From positions 1 through 11,422 of the forward strand of contig JACREK010000030.1 of the NCBI GenBank assembly GCA_016218275.1: DNA of 11,422 bases, read 5' to 3'. The position numbers and the translations under genes are program-made. This DNA is from Candidatus Gottesmanbacteria bacterium (GTDB lineage Bacteria > Patescibacteriota > Microgenomatia > 2-02-FULL-39-11). Below, in pieces: positions 1-6,328 of this stretch. The notes below the pieces were generated by a model. That model saw nothing but the letters and a program-made list of their open reading frames with translations. It ran no database searches and was not told the DNA's origin. Every line of letters starts with the position of its first letter. Position 1 is the first letter of the stretch.

Positions 1-515
1 ACTCCCGACTTAAAATTCAAATATCTTCCCAATATAAAAAGCAAGTCTGATAATCTGTTTAAATATATTAGTATTCTTTTGTCAACCGGCTCCTTCGCAG
101 ATAAGGCTACCAGTTTCCTTTCTGCTCTTCTTGCCACAGCTCTGGCAAAATAAACAAAAGTTGCTCTTTCTATTCCTTCCGGCAAAATAAAATTTGAGAG
201 CGGCGGCAATTCCCCGTCAAGACTGTCAATCACTTTTTCCATCTCCCAGACTCTTGTCTTAAGTCTTTCTATGGATACTTTTGCGCCTGCCAAACAGCTT
301 CCTATCAGGAAAAGATCTTTTTGTATCTGGTTGATAAATCCTTCTGCTCTTTTATCTGCCAGGAAGGAGGAAACAATACCCAAGAGACTGTTTAACTCAT
401 CAATGGATCCATAAGCTTCAATGCGAATACTGTTTTTTGAGACTCTTTTACCACCGTAAAGAGAGGTCTCGCCTTTATCGCCAGTACGGGTATAAATTTT
501 TACTTTTGAAAGCAT
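1..515 (-). CDS. PduO-type cob(I)alamin adenosyltransferase, C-terminus cut by window edge
   Basis: This enzyme transfers the adenosyl group of ATP to cob(I)alamin, making adenosylcobalamin. I translated it by hand: 171 residues are visible from the ATG at 515 and the frame is open to the window edge. Near the N-terminus is the family's nucleotide-binding signature (residues 9-24, TRTGDKGETSLYGGKR) followed by RIEAYGSIDELNSLLG (31-46). Later come the conserved arginine helix ARRAERKLVAL (128-138) and the C-terminal motif YLNRLSDLLFILGRY (151-165). Family members are usually about 180-190 residues, so only a few codons are missing. No SD is visible before the ATG. It lies 141 bp downstream of nrdJ on the same strand, whose product needs this cofactor, so it is probably the last gene of an nrdR-nrdJ-transferase unit. 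The family call is firm; operon membership is inferred. Confidence 0.93.
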   Translation of the reverse strand, partial: MLSKVKIYTRTGDKGETSLYGGKRVSKNSIRIEAYGSIDELNSLLGIVSSFLADKRAEGFINQIQKDLFLIGSCLAGAKVSIERLKTRVWEMEKVIDSLDGELPPLSNFILPEGIERATFVYFARAVARRAERKLVALSAKEPVDKRILIYLNRLSDLLFILGRYLNFKSG

Positions 516-520
516 GGGTA

Positions 521-645
521 ATAAATTGAGGTTAGAAAAAAGAGATATTGGAGGTTAGATAAAGAAGTTTGAAATTAGATATTGGATAATCAAACTTCTA
601 ACTTCTAACATCAACAATCTAACATCTAACTTCAAAAATAGCTAA
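521..645. repeat. TTAGA/TCTAA-rich imperfect inverted repeat between nrdJ and the adenosyltransferase
   Basis: The 141-bp spacer 516-656 is filled with reiterated words: GTTAGA or ATTAGA several times on the plus strand (529-580), then TCTAAC several times (596-630). GAAGTTTGA (564-572) and TCAAACTTC (590-598) form a perfect 9-bp inverted repeat with a 17-nt loop. The layout resembles a dispersed palindromic intergenic element rather than a classical GC-rich terminator. It would form a weak AT-rich hairpin in the mRNA. No gene was seen here. Confidence 0.55.
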
Positions 646-656
646 CATCGATCTCT

Positions 657-3600
657 CTAGCATTCTGAGTATCCGCAGCTGTAGCATTTTTTACAACCTT
701 CCTCATAGGCAAGCGCTGCTTCTCCGCAGGAAGGACAAAGATCATAGTCGGATTTGTCGATAAGAAGTGGTTGCTGGGTTAAGACTGACACATTCGGCTC
801 GTTAAGCTGTTGTACTGCACCGTTACCATTGCCATTTTTTATTTTATAACCAAAATGCATCGCCAGTATTTTTGCCACCGCATCAGGAAGACTTCTTACT
901 TTTTTGTCTCCAAATCCTAAGGATTTGGAACCGCCAATTCCGATTAACTGATTGAAGATTTGCTTGGCGCGTTCTCCGGCAGGGATAGTTGATTGCAACC
1001 GCAATACTAATGACGCAAGTCTTCCCATTGCCTCAGCCATGGCAGTCACATCCGATCCGGCTTTTCCCACATTGATAAAAATTTCAAGAGGTTCATTTTT
1101 TTCACCGGTATTTATAGTCACAAATGCAGCTCCGACCGGTGTATCTATTTGGTATGTGGCTCCGTGTACCATCATCGGTCTTGGCTTTATTTCCCCTTTT
1201 GTTTCTCCATTGGGTTTGACCTCTTCTTTTGCTTCTTCTTTCGTCCCTGCCTTGCCCGCCTTGCCGTCGGGCAGGCCGGCAGGCAGGTCAGTTACTCTTT
1301 CCAAAACTCCGGGCCTACTGCCGTCTCTCATATAAGTCACTCCCTTGCAACCCAACTCATAAGCAAGAGTATAGAGCTTTTTTACTTCTTCTATAGAATG
1401 AGTTTGAGGCGCATTTACAGTTTTGGAGATTGATGCATCTACATATTTTTGGATGGCAGCCTGGACTTTCACATGATCCTCGGGTATCAAACCATTAGCT
1501 GAAACAAAGTAGGGAGGAGTAGGATCATTGGGATGTTCCTTTTTCCACTGTTCAAACAGCGGGTGATACAATCTGTGTTCTCCCAAACGGTCACGTCTGA
1601 TAAAGGAAAATTCATACACCGGCTCAATTCCTGATGAAACTCCGGAAAGAAGTGAGGTTGATCCAGTCGGGGCTTGCTGTAAAAGAACAGAATTTCTTAT
1701 TCCCCATTTTTTGATACCATCCCTAATTTTTTTGGGAAGTTTTTTGATAAAGTAGCCTTTAATATATTTTGCGGCTTCAAATTTGGGGAAAGGTCCTTTT
1801 TCCCTGGAAATATCTACCGACGACTCATATGCGGCATCTCTTATAGTTTTGTATATTTTATCGATTATTCTGATGGATTCTTCTGAACCATAACGAACTT
1901 TCATTTTGATAAGCGCATCTCCCAGTCCCATCGTACCCAAACCGATTCTTCTCTCTCCCTGCTGTTGTACTTGCCTTATTTGAGGAAAAACATAAGTGTC
2001 AGCGTCAATAATGTCATCCTGGAAACGCACCGCTACTTTGGCAATTTTTTCCATAGTCTTATAATCCATCTTTCCATTTTTCACCAAAGCAGCCAGATTA
2101 ATAGAAGTCAGATTACACACTCCCCAAGGCGGAAGTCCCTCTTCACCGCAAGGATTAACACAGTTGACTTTGTTGAAATACCAGTTATTAAACCACTTAT
2201 TGTATCTTTCCATAAAAACCACCCCGGGCTCTGCGGATGCCCAGGCAGCTTCACAGATAAGATCCCAAATTTTTCTCGCTTTTACCGTTTTGTATACTCT
2301 TACCTTCTTGCCTGCCTTTTGCCATTCGTCCATGTAGCCTTCCCATTTAGTGTCATATTCGCGATCACCAATATCCGGAAATATCAAATCCCAATCCGCA
2401 TCTTTTTTGACTGCTTCCATAAATTTATCAGAGACGCAAACGGAAAGATTAGCGCCGTTTATACGAGTTAGATCTCTTTTTACGGTGATAAACTCTTCAA
2501 TATCAGGATGCCAATCCCAAAGCATCAGCATTAAGGCGCCGCGCCTACTATTGGAAGTATAGAACCCATTTCCAGACAGAAGATGTACATCTTCAACTTC
2601 CAGATCATAAACATTCTCTTTACCTATATATTTTATTGAAGAAATTTTGTCCGGTATGCAATTTCCTAAAAATTCAACATCTTCTTTATCTTTCTCTTGC
2701 AACATTGGCACCATTTGCTGTAAAAACATGACTGATTTTTGGGAAGACGTTGGGTTAGTTCTGGCTTGGGTTCTTTGAAAGTTAGGAATATAAATAAATC
2801 TCTCAACCATATTAAATGGCCAGCCAAAAAAACCGTTACGAACTGAGATTTTTTTATCCAAAACTTTTTGAGTGTAGGGGGCAAGGAAACTCATAAACCG
2901 TTTCATAAAAGTTGCACCATTAACCGTAACCGTATAAATTGTTCTCCAGTTTTTTTCTTTTCTTATTTGGGTCTTAATCTTGGCAGCAATGCCTAAGTTA
3001 AGAAGCAATAATTGTAAATCTTGTGCAAACCCTTCTGAAACGGTAGTAATTCTTAACCCTCCTTTGCCGCCACGATTACTTCCATCACCTAGAAATACAC
3101 CAGCAATATATGCCTCAACTACTCTTTTAGGTGAGGAAAAAATAAGTTCTGGAACTCTTACGTTTATTGAATACTGCTTTAAAAGTCCATTTAGCAGTAA
3201 CAACTCATTGATTTCACGGGAAAAAATCTGTAGGTTATAGACTGCTCCATCTCCTTTATATACCTTCGGTTCAATGCTAAAAACCCTTTTTATCGCCTCA
3301 ATAAGCCTTTTAAGATCTTGCGGTCTGTCTTCTGCTACGGCAATTCTTATACCTTTTCCATCCGGACTAAATTCATCATGAATCTTTGAGCCATCAGCGT
3401 CATAGGCACCTATAATAAAGGCTAAATCTTCATTAAATACACCCGGGAGTGAAATTTTTTTTAGACTAGTGGAGTATTTTGAAGGAGTTGGTAAATTAGT
3501 GTTTAAAATTGCATATGGCAACTCATCACTCCATTGACTTAGCAAATGCACAATATGGTCTCCTTTTTTAAAATCAGAAAGTGGTTTAAGATAAAATTTT

Positions 3601-5471
3601 CCAGTATGATCAAAAGTTAAGAACTTATGCTCCAAGGTAGTTTTAACTGAATATCCTGCTGCTGTCTTCACTTCATAAAGCGGTTTTACTCCATTATTAA
3701 ACTTAGTAATTATCTTTTGGTAACCTTGATGGGTATAAGCATAGAAATTTCTGTCAGTTTCCACTATTTCCTTAATTTTTATAAGACCGCGGTGAGTCAT
3801 TATCTTGGTATCTCCTGCAAAGCACCCACCCTGTTGAATAATATCCTTAGTGGCAACAGAAAAGAGTTCAGCCCAATTGCACGGGCCTGATGAAAATCCG
3901 TTTACTTTTTTCACTCTTGCTCCACGGGGACGCAAGGAAGAAAGATTTATCCCTACTCCTCCGCCTCTTGCCATAATCTCCACCATTTGTTTGAGAGTGT
4001 CAAGAATTCCATCCCGGGAGTCGTGAGGCGAGGGAATCACAAAACAATTTGATACCACAACACCACCAGTAATAAACGAGTGATCTTCTTCCACTTCTAG
4101 GTCGTACACTATTCCCTTATACGTAGCAGTATTGATCGTGTCTATCCGCACCCAAAACAAATCATCGTGTGTTAAGAAATAGTCTTGATCGTGGTGCATG
4201 TTTGTCTTTTTTTCTCCAAATATATATTCGCATAAACCGTTGGCTTGACTGACGCCAGCGGTGACACGGTACGTATCGTGTCTACCATTCCTAGCGTTAT
4301 TCTGGAAAATGGTGAAAAAGCGACCGGTACGAAGCAGCAGCTCGTGGAGTTGCACGGCAAGCTCCTTATTAGAAAGTGCGATCCCGAGGTTATTCTTTGA
4401 GAGGTAGCCGTCCGAACGGAATAGACCCTTGATGAGCGGCAATATGCGTTCTTTCGGCTGCTCCATGAGCACCTGCGGAATCCGTTTTTTGTACGAGTAG
4501 GCACCAAAAAAATTCTTGAAAAAAAGGCCCACTGGGTAGGATTCAACCCTGACCTGAATAAGGCGCTGTCCCCATCGATCTTCTCTGACCGTCGGAACAA
4601 CCGCAAACTTTTCTTCCATGATCCCGGCTACTTCCTCTGCCCATTCCCGTTGCTGGGCATTGAAGGTGATTTGGATCCCGGCGGGAATCGAGGTACCGGT
4701 CCGGTGCGTCACGCAGCCATCGCCGAGCCACGTACCCGCAAGGAGCATGAACTTTTCGTCTATATCTATCTCCTCTTTCACCGGCTTCTTTAGTTGGTTT
4801 TTGGTGACGAGGGTACCGTCTGAGACAAACATTTCTGGTAAGTAATCAGTTATATGGAGCTTTGTGAGGGCACTGATCTGGGCGTTCCATGCAACCGCGA
4901 CAAAATCGCCTTTGGCAAGATCTGCGGCTTTGATCCACTCTGGGTTCTTTTTCAAATGGAGGCCGTCACGACTTCGGTGGTTGTTTACCCAGTCCTGTTT
5001 TATTGCAAGCACGGGGTGCTCGCCGGTCACCCGAACATCATCAAACCCCAACTTTGTGGGCTTGATGATAAAAAGCGGTTCTTCTGTTTCTCTAACAAAC
5101 ACCCTCTCGACAGGCCGTGCCCGTTTTTTGCCGGTAATCACTTCATCTCCTGCCTTTATGTCTTTTATTGGTTTATAACCGCTCGGCGTCAACACTTCCT
5201 GATCCGGGGGAAGGCAGTTGTAATAGGTTACTTTATAACCGGTACCTGCTCCGGATAATATTCTTCCTCCGGGAACCAGCTTGAAATCTTCCATTGCTTC
5301 ATAAAATTTCTTCTCCCAAACTTTCCGCACTTTTATCTCTTCTATCTGAGCAATACCCCGCGCTACCCTTCTCCACATCTCCTCGGGTGTTTTCTCCAGG
5401 GGCGTGCCTTTTTCATTTTTTAGAGAATATCTGTCCAAAAAGACTTGTTGCCGGATACCAGTTAATTTCAT
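657..5471 (-). CDS. nrdJ: Class II (adenosylcobalamin-dependent) ribonucleotide reductase with two inteins
   Basis: It reduces ribonucleotides to deoxyribonucleotides using adenosylcobalamin as radical source. The precursor is 1604 residues; removing inteins 86-475 and 550-974 leaves 789, normal for the family. Exteins are 1-85, 476-549 and 975-1604. Active-site residues are intact: redox Cys476 (NCFVIPSP after splicing), Asn1106-Pro-Cys1108-Gly-Glu1110 with the thiyl-radical Cys, and second redox Cys1119 (GVCNLTSINL), 11 residues further on. A TSCPD-type domain spans about 1433-1545. The tail has clustered cysteines (CPSCG 1579-1583, GCKKCYSCGYSEC 1592-1604), fitting a metal ribbon plus the terminal redox pair. 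No ATP-cone is present at the N-terminus, so dATP control probably rests on NrdR. The linker 1391-1430 contains a repeat-derived insertion. An in-frame TGA lies five codons upstream of the ATG, which fixes the start; no SD is visible. Confidence 0.97.
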   Translation of the reverse strand: MKLTGIRQQVFLDRYSLKNEKGTPLEKTPEEMWRRVARGIAQIEEIKVRKVWEKKFYEAMEDFKLVPGGRILSGAGTGYKVTYYNCLPPDQEVLTPSGYKPIKDIKAGDEVITGKKRARPVERVFVRETEEPLFIIKPTKLGFDDVRVTGEHPVLAIKQDWVNNHRSRDGLHLKKNPEWIKAADLAKGDFVAVAWNAQISALTKLHITDYLPEMFVSDGTLVTKNQLKKPVKEEIDIDEKFMLLAGTWLGDGCVTHRTGTSIPAGIQITFNAQQREWAEEVAGIMEEKFAVVPTVREDRWGQRLIQVRVESYPVGLFFKNFFGAYSYKKRIPQVLMEQPKERILPLIKGLFRSDGYLSKNNLGIALSNKELAVQLHELLLRTGRFFTIFQNNARNGRHDTYRVTAGVSQANGLCEYIFGEKKTNMHHDQDYFLTHDDLFWVRIDTINTATYKGIVYDLEVEEDHSFITGGVVVSNCFVIPSPHDSRDGILDTLKQMVEIMARGGGVGINLSSLRPRGARVKKVNGFSSGPCNWAELFSVATKDIIQQGGCFAGDTKIMTHRGLIKIKEIVETDRNFYAYTHQGYQKIITKFNNGVKPLYEVKTAAGYSVKTTLEHKFLTFDHTGKFYLKPLSDFKKGDHIVHLLSQWSDELPYAILNTNLPTPSKYSTSLKKISLPGVFNEDLAFIIGAYDADGSKIHDEFSPDGKGIRIAVAEDRPQDLKRLIEAIKRVFSIEPKVYKGDGAVYNLQIFSREINELLLLNGLLKQYSINVRVPELIFSSPKRVVEAYIAGVFLGDGSNRGGKGGLRITTVSEGFAQDLQLLLLNLGIAAKIKTQIRKEKNWRTIYTVTVNGATFMKRFMSFLAPYTQKVLDKKISVRNGFFGWPFNMVERFIYIPNFQRTQARTNPTSSQKSVMFLQQMVPMLQEKDKEDVEFLGNCIPDKISSIKYIGKENVYDLEVEDVHLLSGNGFYTSNSRRGALMLMLWDWHPDIEEFITVKRDLTRINGANLSVCVSDKFMEAVKKDADWDLIFPDIGDREYDTKWEGYMDEWQKAGKKVRVYKTVKARKIWDLICEAAWASAEPGVVFMERYNKWFNNWYFNKVNCVNPCGEEGLPPWGVCNLTSINLAALVKNGKMDYKTMEKIAKVAVRFQDDIIDADTYVFPQIRQVQQQGERRIGLGTMGLGDALIKMKVRYGSEESIRIIDKIYKTIRDAAYESSVDISREKGPFPKFEAAKYIKGYFIKKLPKKIRDGIKKWGIRNSVLLQQAPTGSTSLLSGVSSGIEPVYEFSFIRRDRLGEHRLYHPLFEQWKKEHPNDPTPPYFVSANGLIPEDHVKVQAAIQKYVDASISKTVNAPQTHSIEEVKKLYTLAYELGCKGVTYMRDGSRPGVLERVTDLPAGLPDGKAGKAGTKEEAKEEVKPNGETKGEIKPRPMMVHGATYQIDTPVGAAFVTINTGEKNEPLEIFINVGKAGSDVTAMAEAMGRLASLVLRLQSTIPAGERAKQIFNQLIGIGGSKSLGFGDKKVRSLPDAVAKILAMHFGYKIKNGNGNGAVQQLNEPNVSVLTQQPLLIDKSDYDLCPSCGEAALAYEEGCKKCYSCGYSEC
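1246..1287. repeat. GC-rich palindromic repeat inserted in frame in the nrdJ linker
   Basis: Of these 42 bases 33 are G or C, an island in an otherwise much more AT-rich gene. It contains nested inverted repeats: CCTGCC (1246-1251) against GGCAGG (1280-1285), and TGCCCG (1253-1258) against CGGGCA (1268-1273). On the coding strand it specifies residues about 1396-1409 (LPAGLPDGKAGKAG), a low-complexity linker between the catalytic barrel and the TSCPD domain. It is best explained as a short dispersed repeat that landed in frame at a tolerant site; a second copy is not visible here. Confidence 0.6.
2550..3824 (-). mobile_element. Intein 2 of NrdJ, LAGLIDADG homing endonuclease type (425 aa)
   Basis: It occupies precursor residues 550-974, between DIIQQGG and SRRGALM, a strongly conserved stretch of the reductase. 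Nucleophile Cys550 opens the intein (CFAGDTKIMTHRG); block B is TLEH (612-615). Endonuclease motifs are FIIGAYDADGSK (685-696) and YIAGVFLGDGSN (788-799), with Asp693 and Asp796 present. Block F is VYDLEVEDVHLL (954-965), with His963. The end is NGFYTSN (968-974), followed by +1 Ser975. Sampled 60-base lines are AT-rich (about 35-38% GC), unlike intein 1, so the two were probably gained separately. Confidence 0.95.
4047..5216 (-). mobile_element. Intein 1 of NrdJ, LAGLIDADG homing endonuclease type (390 aa)
   Basis: It occupies precursor residues 86-475, between YYN and CFVIPSP. It starts with nucleophile Cys86 (CLPPDQEVLTPSGY); block B is TGEH (149-152). Two endonuclease motifs, LAGTWLGDGC (244-253) and LIKGLFRSDGYL (346-357), keep their acidic residues Asp251 and Asp354. 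Block F is VYDLEVEEDHSF (455-466) with His464, and the end is VVVSN (471-475), with Ser instead of His before the terminal Asn. The +1 residue is Cys476. All expected splicing and nuclease blocks are present, so both activities are probably intact. Parts are much richer in GC than the host gene (42 of 60 bases in 4681-4740), suggesting separate ancestry. Confidence 0.95.
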
Positions 5472-5482
5472 AAATACATTCT

Positions 5483-5560
5483 GTCATTCTGAGCGAAGCG
5501 AAGAATCCCCTACAATAACTGATTACGAATGGGATCCTTCGGCCTAAGCCTCAGGATGAC
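5483..5560. repeat. 78-bp imperfect inverted repeat filling the nrdR-nrdJ spacer
   Basis: The left arm 5483-5509 begins GTCATTCTGAGCGAAGCG and ends GAATCCC. The right arm 5531-5560 is its imperfect inverse (GGGATCCTTCGG... ending CAGGATGAC), with about 21 bp of loop between them. From memory, words of the type CATTCTGAGCGAAGCGAAGAATC are common dispersed repeats in many bacterial draft genomes. The element takes 78 of the 90 bp between the nrdR stop and the nrdJ start, so a co-transcript would carry a long hairpin just before nrdJ. Confidence 0.75.
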
Positions 5561-5561
5561 A

Positions 5562-6008
5562 CTATATCAATTTTTGTAATTCTTTTTCAAAATCTTCTAC
5601 ATCCACAAATCTGCGAAATACTGAAGCAAATCTGATATAGGCAATTTTATCTATCTTTTTAAGTCTGGTTGCCACCATCTGACCGATCTTTTTACTGTCC
5701 ACTTCTACACTGTCTCCGCCTCGCAATTCTCTCTCTACCTCATCAACTATTTTCTCTATTTCCTCAATGCCCACCATTGTTTTCTCGCATGATTTAATGA
5801 TGCCGTGCTTCAATTTATCTCTGTCAAATTGTTCTTTACGGCCGTCTTTTTTTATCACAATTAAAGGTACGCTCTCAATTCTCTCATAAGTCGTAAAGCG
5901 CTTGCCGCATTTACTGCATTCACGTCTCCTTCTGGTGGTAGCCAGATCTTCGCTATCTCTGGTTTCAACGACTTCGGTATCAACTGCATTACAAAAAGGG
6001 CACTTCAT
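5562..6008 (-). CDS. nrdR: Transcriptional repressor NrdR
   Basis: NrdR binds ATP and dATP and represses ribonucleotide reductase genes. The 148-residue product has the N-terminal zinc ribbon with Cys3, Cys6 (MKCPFC) and Cys31, Cys34 (ECSKCGKRF), the arginine patch TTRRRREC (25-31), then an ATP-cone beginning VIKKDGRKEQFDRDKL (51-66) and ending near residue 139. Length matches the usual 150 or so. I chose ATG 6008 because the family starts MKCPFC; an in-frame ATG at 6014 would add Met-His and directly abuts the stop of an upstream mini-ORF. It lies 90 bp ahead of nrdJ on the same strand, so it probably represses its own operon. No convincing pair of NrdR boxes with the usual spacing was found, only near-palindromes in the tandem repeat at 6001-6057. 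Confidence 0.97.
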   Translation of the reverse strand: MKCPFCNAVDTEVVETRDSEDLATTRRRRECSKCGKRFTTYERIESVPLIVIKKDGRKEQFDRDKLKHGIIKSCEKTMVGIEEIEKIVDEVERELRGGDSVEVDSKKIGQMVATRLKKIDKIAYIRFASVFRRFVDVEDFEKELQKLI

Positions 6009-6057
6009 ATGCATTCAGTATAAACACTTCATATATATTCAGTACAAGCACTTCATA
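6001..6057 (-). repeat. 24-bp tandem repeat (2.4 copies) overlapping the nrdR start codon
   Basis: TATGAAGTG on the minus strand recurs at 6057-6049, 6033-6025 and 6009-6001, an exact 24-bp period. The two full copies differ at four positions. The third, partial copy supplies the nrdR start codon and codons 2-3. Each junction contains an 18-bp near-palindrome, ACTGAA...GAAGT, with an AT-rich core. It looks like tandem duplication of the translation start region. Confidence 0.9.
6015..6056 (-). CDS. Two candidate five-codon leader ORFs (MKCLY) before nrdR
   Basis: Each 24-bp repeat copy contains ATG-AAG-TGY-TTR-TAC-TGA: mini-ORF 1 at 6056-6039 and mini-ORF 2 at 6032-6015. Both read MKCLY then stop. 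The two base differences inside the ORF (TGC/TGT and TTG/TTA) are synonymous. Both are in frame with nrdR, and the second stop directly abuts the ATG at 6014. They may act as leader peptides, reinitiation sites or decoy starts. They could equally be passive by-products of the duplication; there is no direct evidence of translation. Confidence 0.35.
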
Positions 6058-6078
6058 ATCTATGCGTTTACCCTGAAT

Positions 6079-6092
6079 CCGCCAGCTGGCGG
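6079..6092. repeat. Perfect 14-bp GC-rich palindrome CCGCCAGCTGGCGG
   Basis: This perfect palindrome stands alone in AT-rich leader DNA and would fold as a 5-bp stem with loop AGCT in the nrdR leader RNA. It lies between the intrinsic terminator and the tandem repeat. No U-run follows on either strand, so it is not a terminator. It looks like a core of a dispersed palindromic repeat. Confidence 0.65.
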
Positions 6093-6103
6093 CTGAAGGG
6101 CAT

Positions 6104-6123
6104 AAAAAACACGCTCTAGCGTG
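6104..6123 (-). terminator. Intrinsic terminator in the nrdR leader (possible attenuator)
   Basis: On the minus strand CACGC-TAGA-GCGTG (6123-6110) forms a short GC-rich hairpin, followed directly by six T (6109-6104). It lies about 95 bp before nrdR and about 30-50 nt after the predicted transcription start. It could end read-through from the upstream DUF5667 gene, but its position downstream of a good promoter makes conditional termination of the nrdR-nrdJ transcript plausible. Confidence 0.6.
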
Positions 6124-6141
6124 AAAAGTCTTCTACTCTAT

Positions 6142-6174
6142 CTATAGCGTCCTCAATAATAGTAGGACGCTATA
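6142..6174 (-). promoter_or_regulatory. 11-bp perfect inverted repeat over the nrdR -10 region (operator or antiterminator)
   Basis: TATAGCGTCCT and AGGACGCTATA are perfect inverted arms (6174-6164 and 6153-6143, minus strand) separated by 10 nt that hold the predicted -10 box. As DNA it could be an operator. As RNA, ACGCTATAG (6150-6142) can also pair in 8 of 9 positions with CTAGAGCGT (6119-6111), the 3' half of the terminator, giving mutually exclusive structures. Confidence 0.55.
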
Positions 6175-6187
6175 TAGGTAGTGTCAA
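6159..6187 (-). promoter_or_regulatory. Predicted promoter for nrdR-nrdJ
   Basis: TTGACA (6187-6182) is a perfect -35, followed after 17 bp by TACTAT (6164-6159), which matches four of six consensus -10 bases. Transcription would begin near 6152. A weaker alternative, TTGAAA (6221-6216), 16 bp, TATTTT (6199-6194), would start upstream of the inverted repeat and include it whole in the RNA. Confidence 0.55.
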
Positions 6188-6328
6188 GAAGACAAAATAT
6201 ATCAAATAAGGTCAGTTTCAATTTTAGCTTCGGATGCATTATTTTACCTTTTTAAAGATTGTTTAAAATACCTTTAGGAAACTGCTTTGGAACTTGTGAA
6301 AAAATTAATTGTTCAAAAATTGTTTTTT

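Larger units (their letters stand above)
6009..6328. other. 320-bp intergenic region between the DUF5667 gene and nrdR
   Basis: No conventional gene is present. From right to left it holds an AT-rich tail after the DUF5667 stop (6222-6328, nothing recognised), two candidate promoters, the inverted repeat, the intrinsic terminator, the CCGCCAGCTGGCGG palindrome and the 24-bp tandem repeats with their mini-ORFs. No cobalamin riboswitch B12-box was recognised. Confidence 0.7.

Noticed and set aside
1149..1433. Open frames antisense to nrdJ
   Set aside because: They overlap a confidently identified gene, lack recognisable domains or start signals, and have low-complexity translations.
4047..5216. 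Intein inactivated because the penultimate residue is Ser, not His (both inteins)
   Set aside because: Functional inteins ending in Ser-Asn are known (for example split DnaE inteins), and the block B and F histidines are present, so this is not evidence of decay.
6015..6056. In-frame TGA codons ahead of nrdR read as sense (TGA as Gly, as in Gracilibacteria)
   Set aside because: vapC and the DUF5667 gene end at TGA, and none of the long genes needs TGA as sense. The standard code explains the window.
6001..6057. CRISPR array
   Set aside because: The repeats are contiguous 24-bp tandem units without spacers, and no cas genes are present.
6001..6060. Tandem repeat as a canonical pair of NrdR boxes
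   Set aside because: The 18-bp near-palindromes are 24 bp apart centre to centre, not the roughly 31 bp usual for NrdR boxes, and match the box consensus poorly. Kept only as a possibility.
6009..6328. Cobalamin riboswitch upstream of nrdR-nrdJ
   Set aside because: No B12-box or multi-helix core was recognised, and the leader after the predicted start is short.
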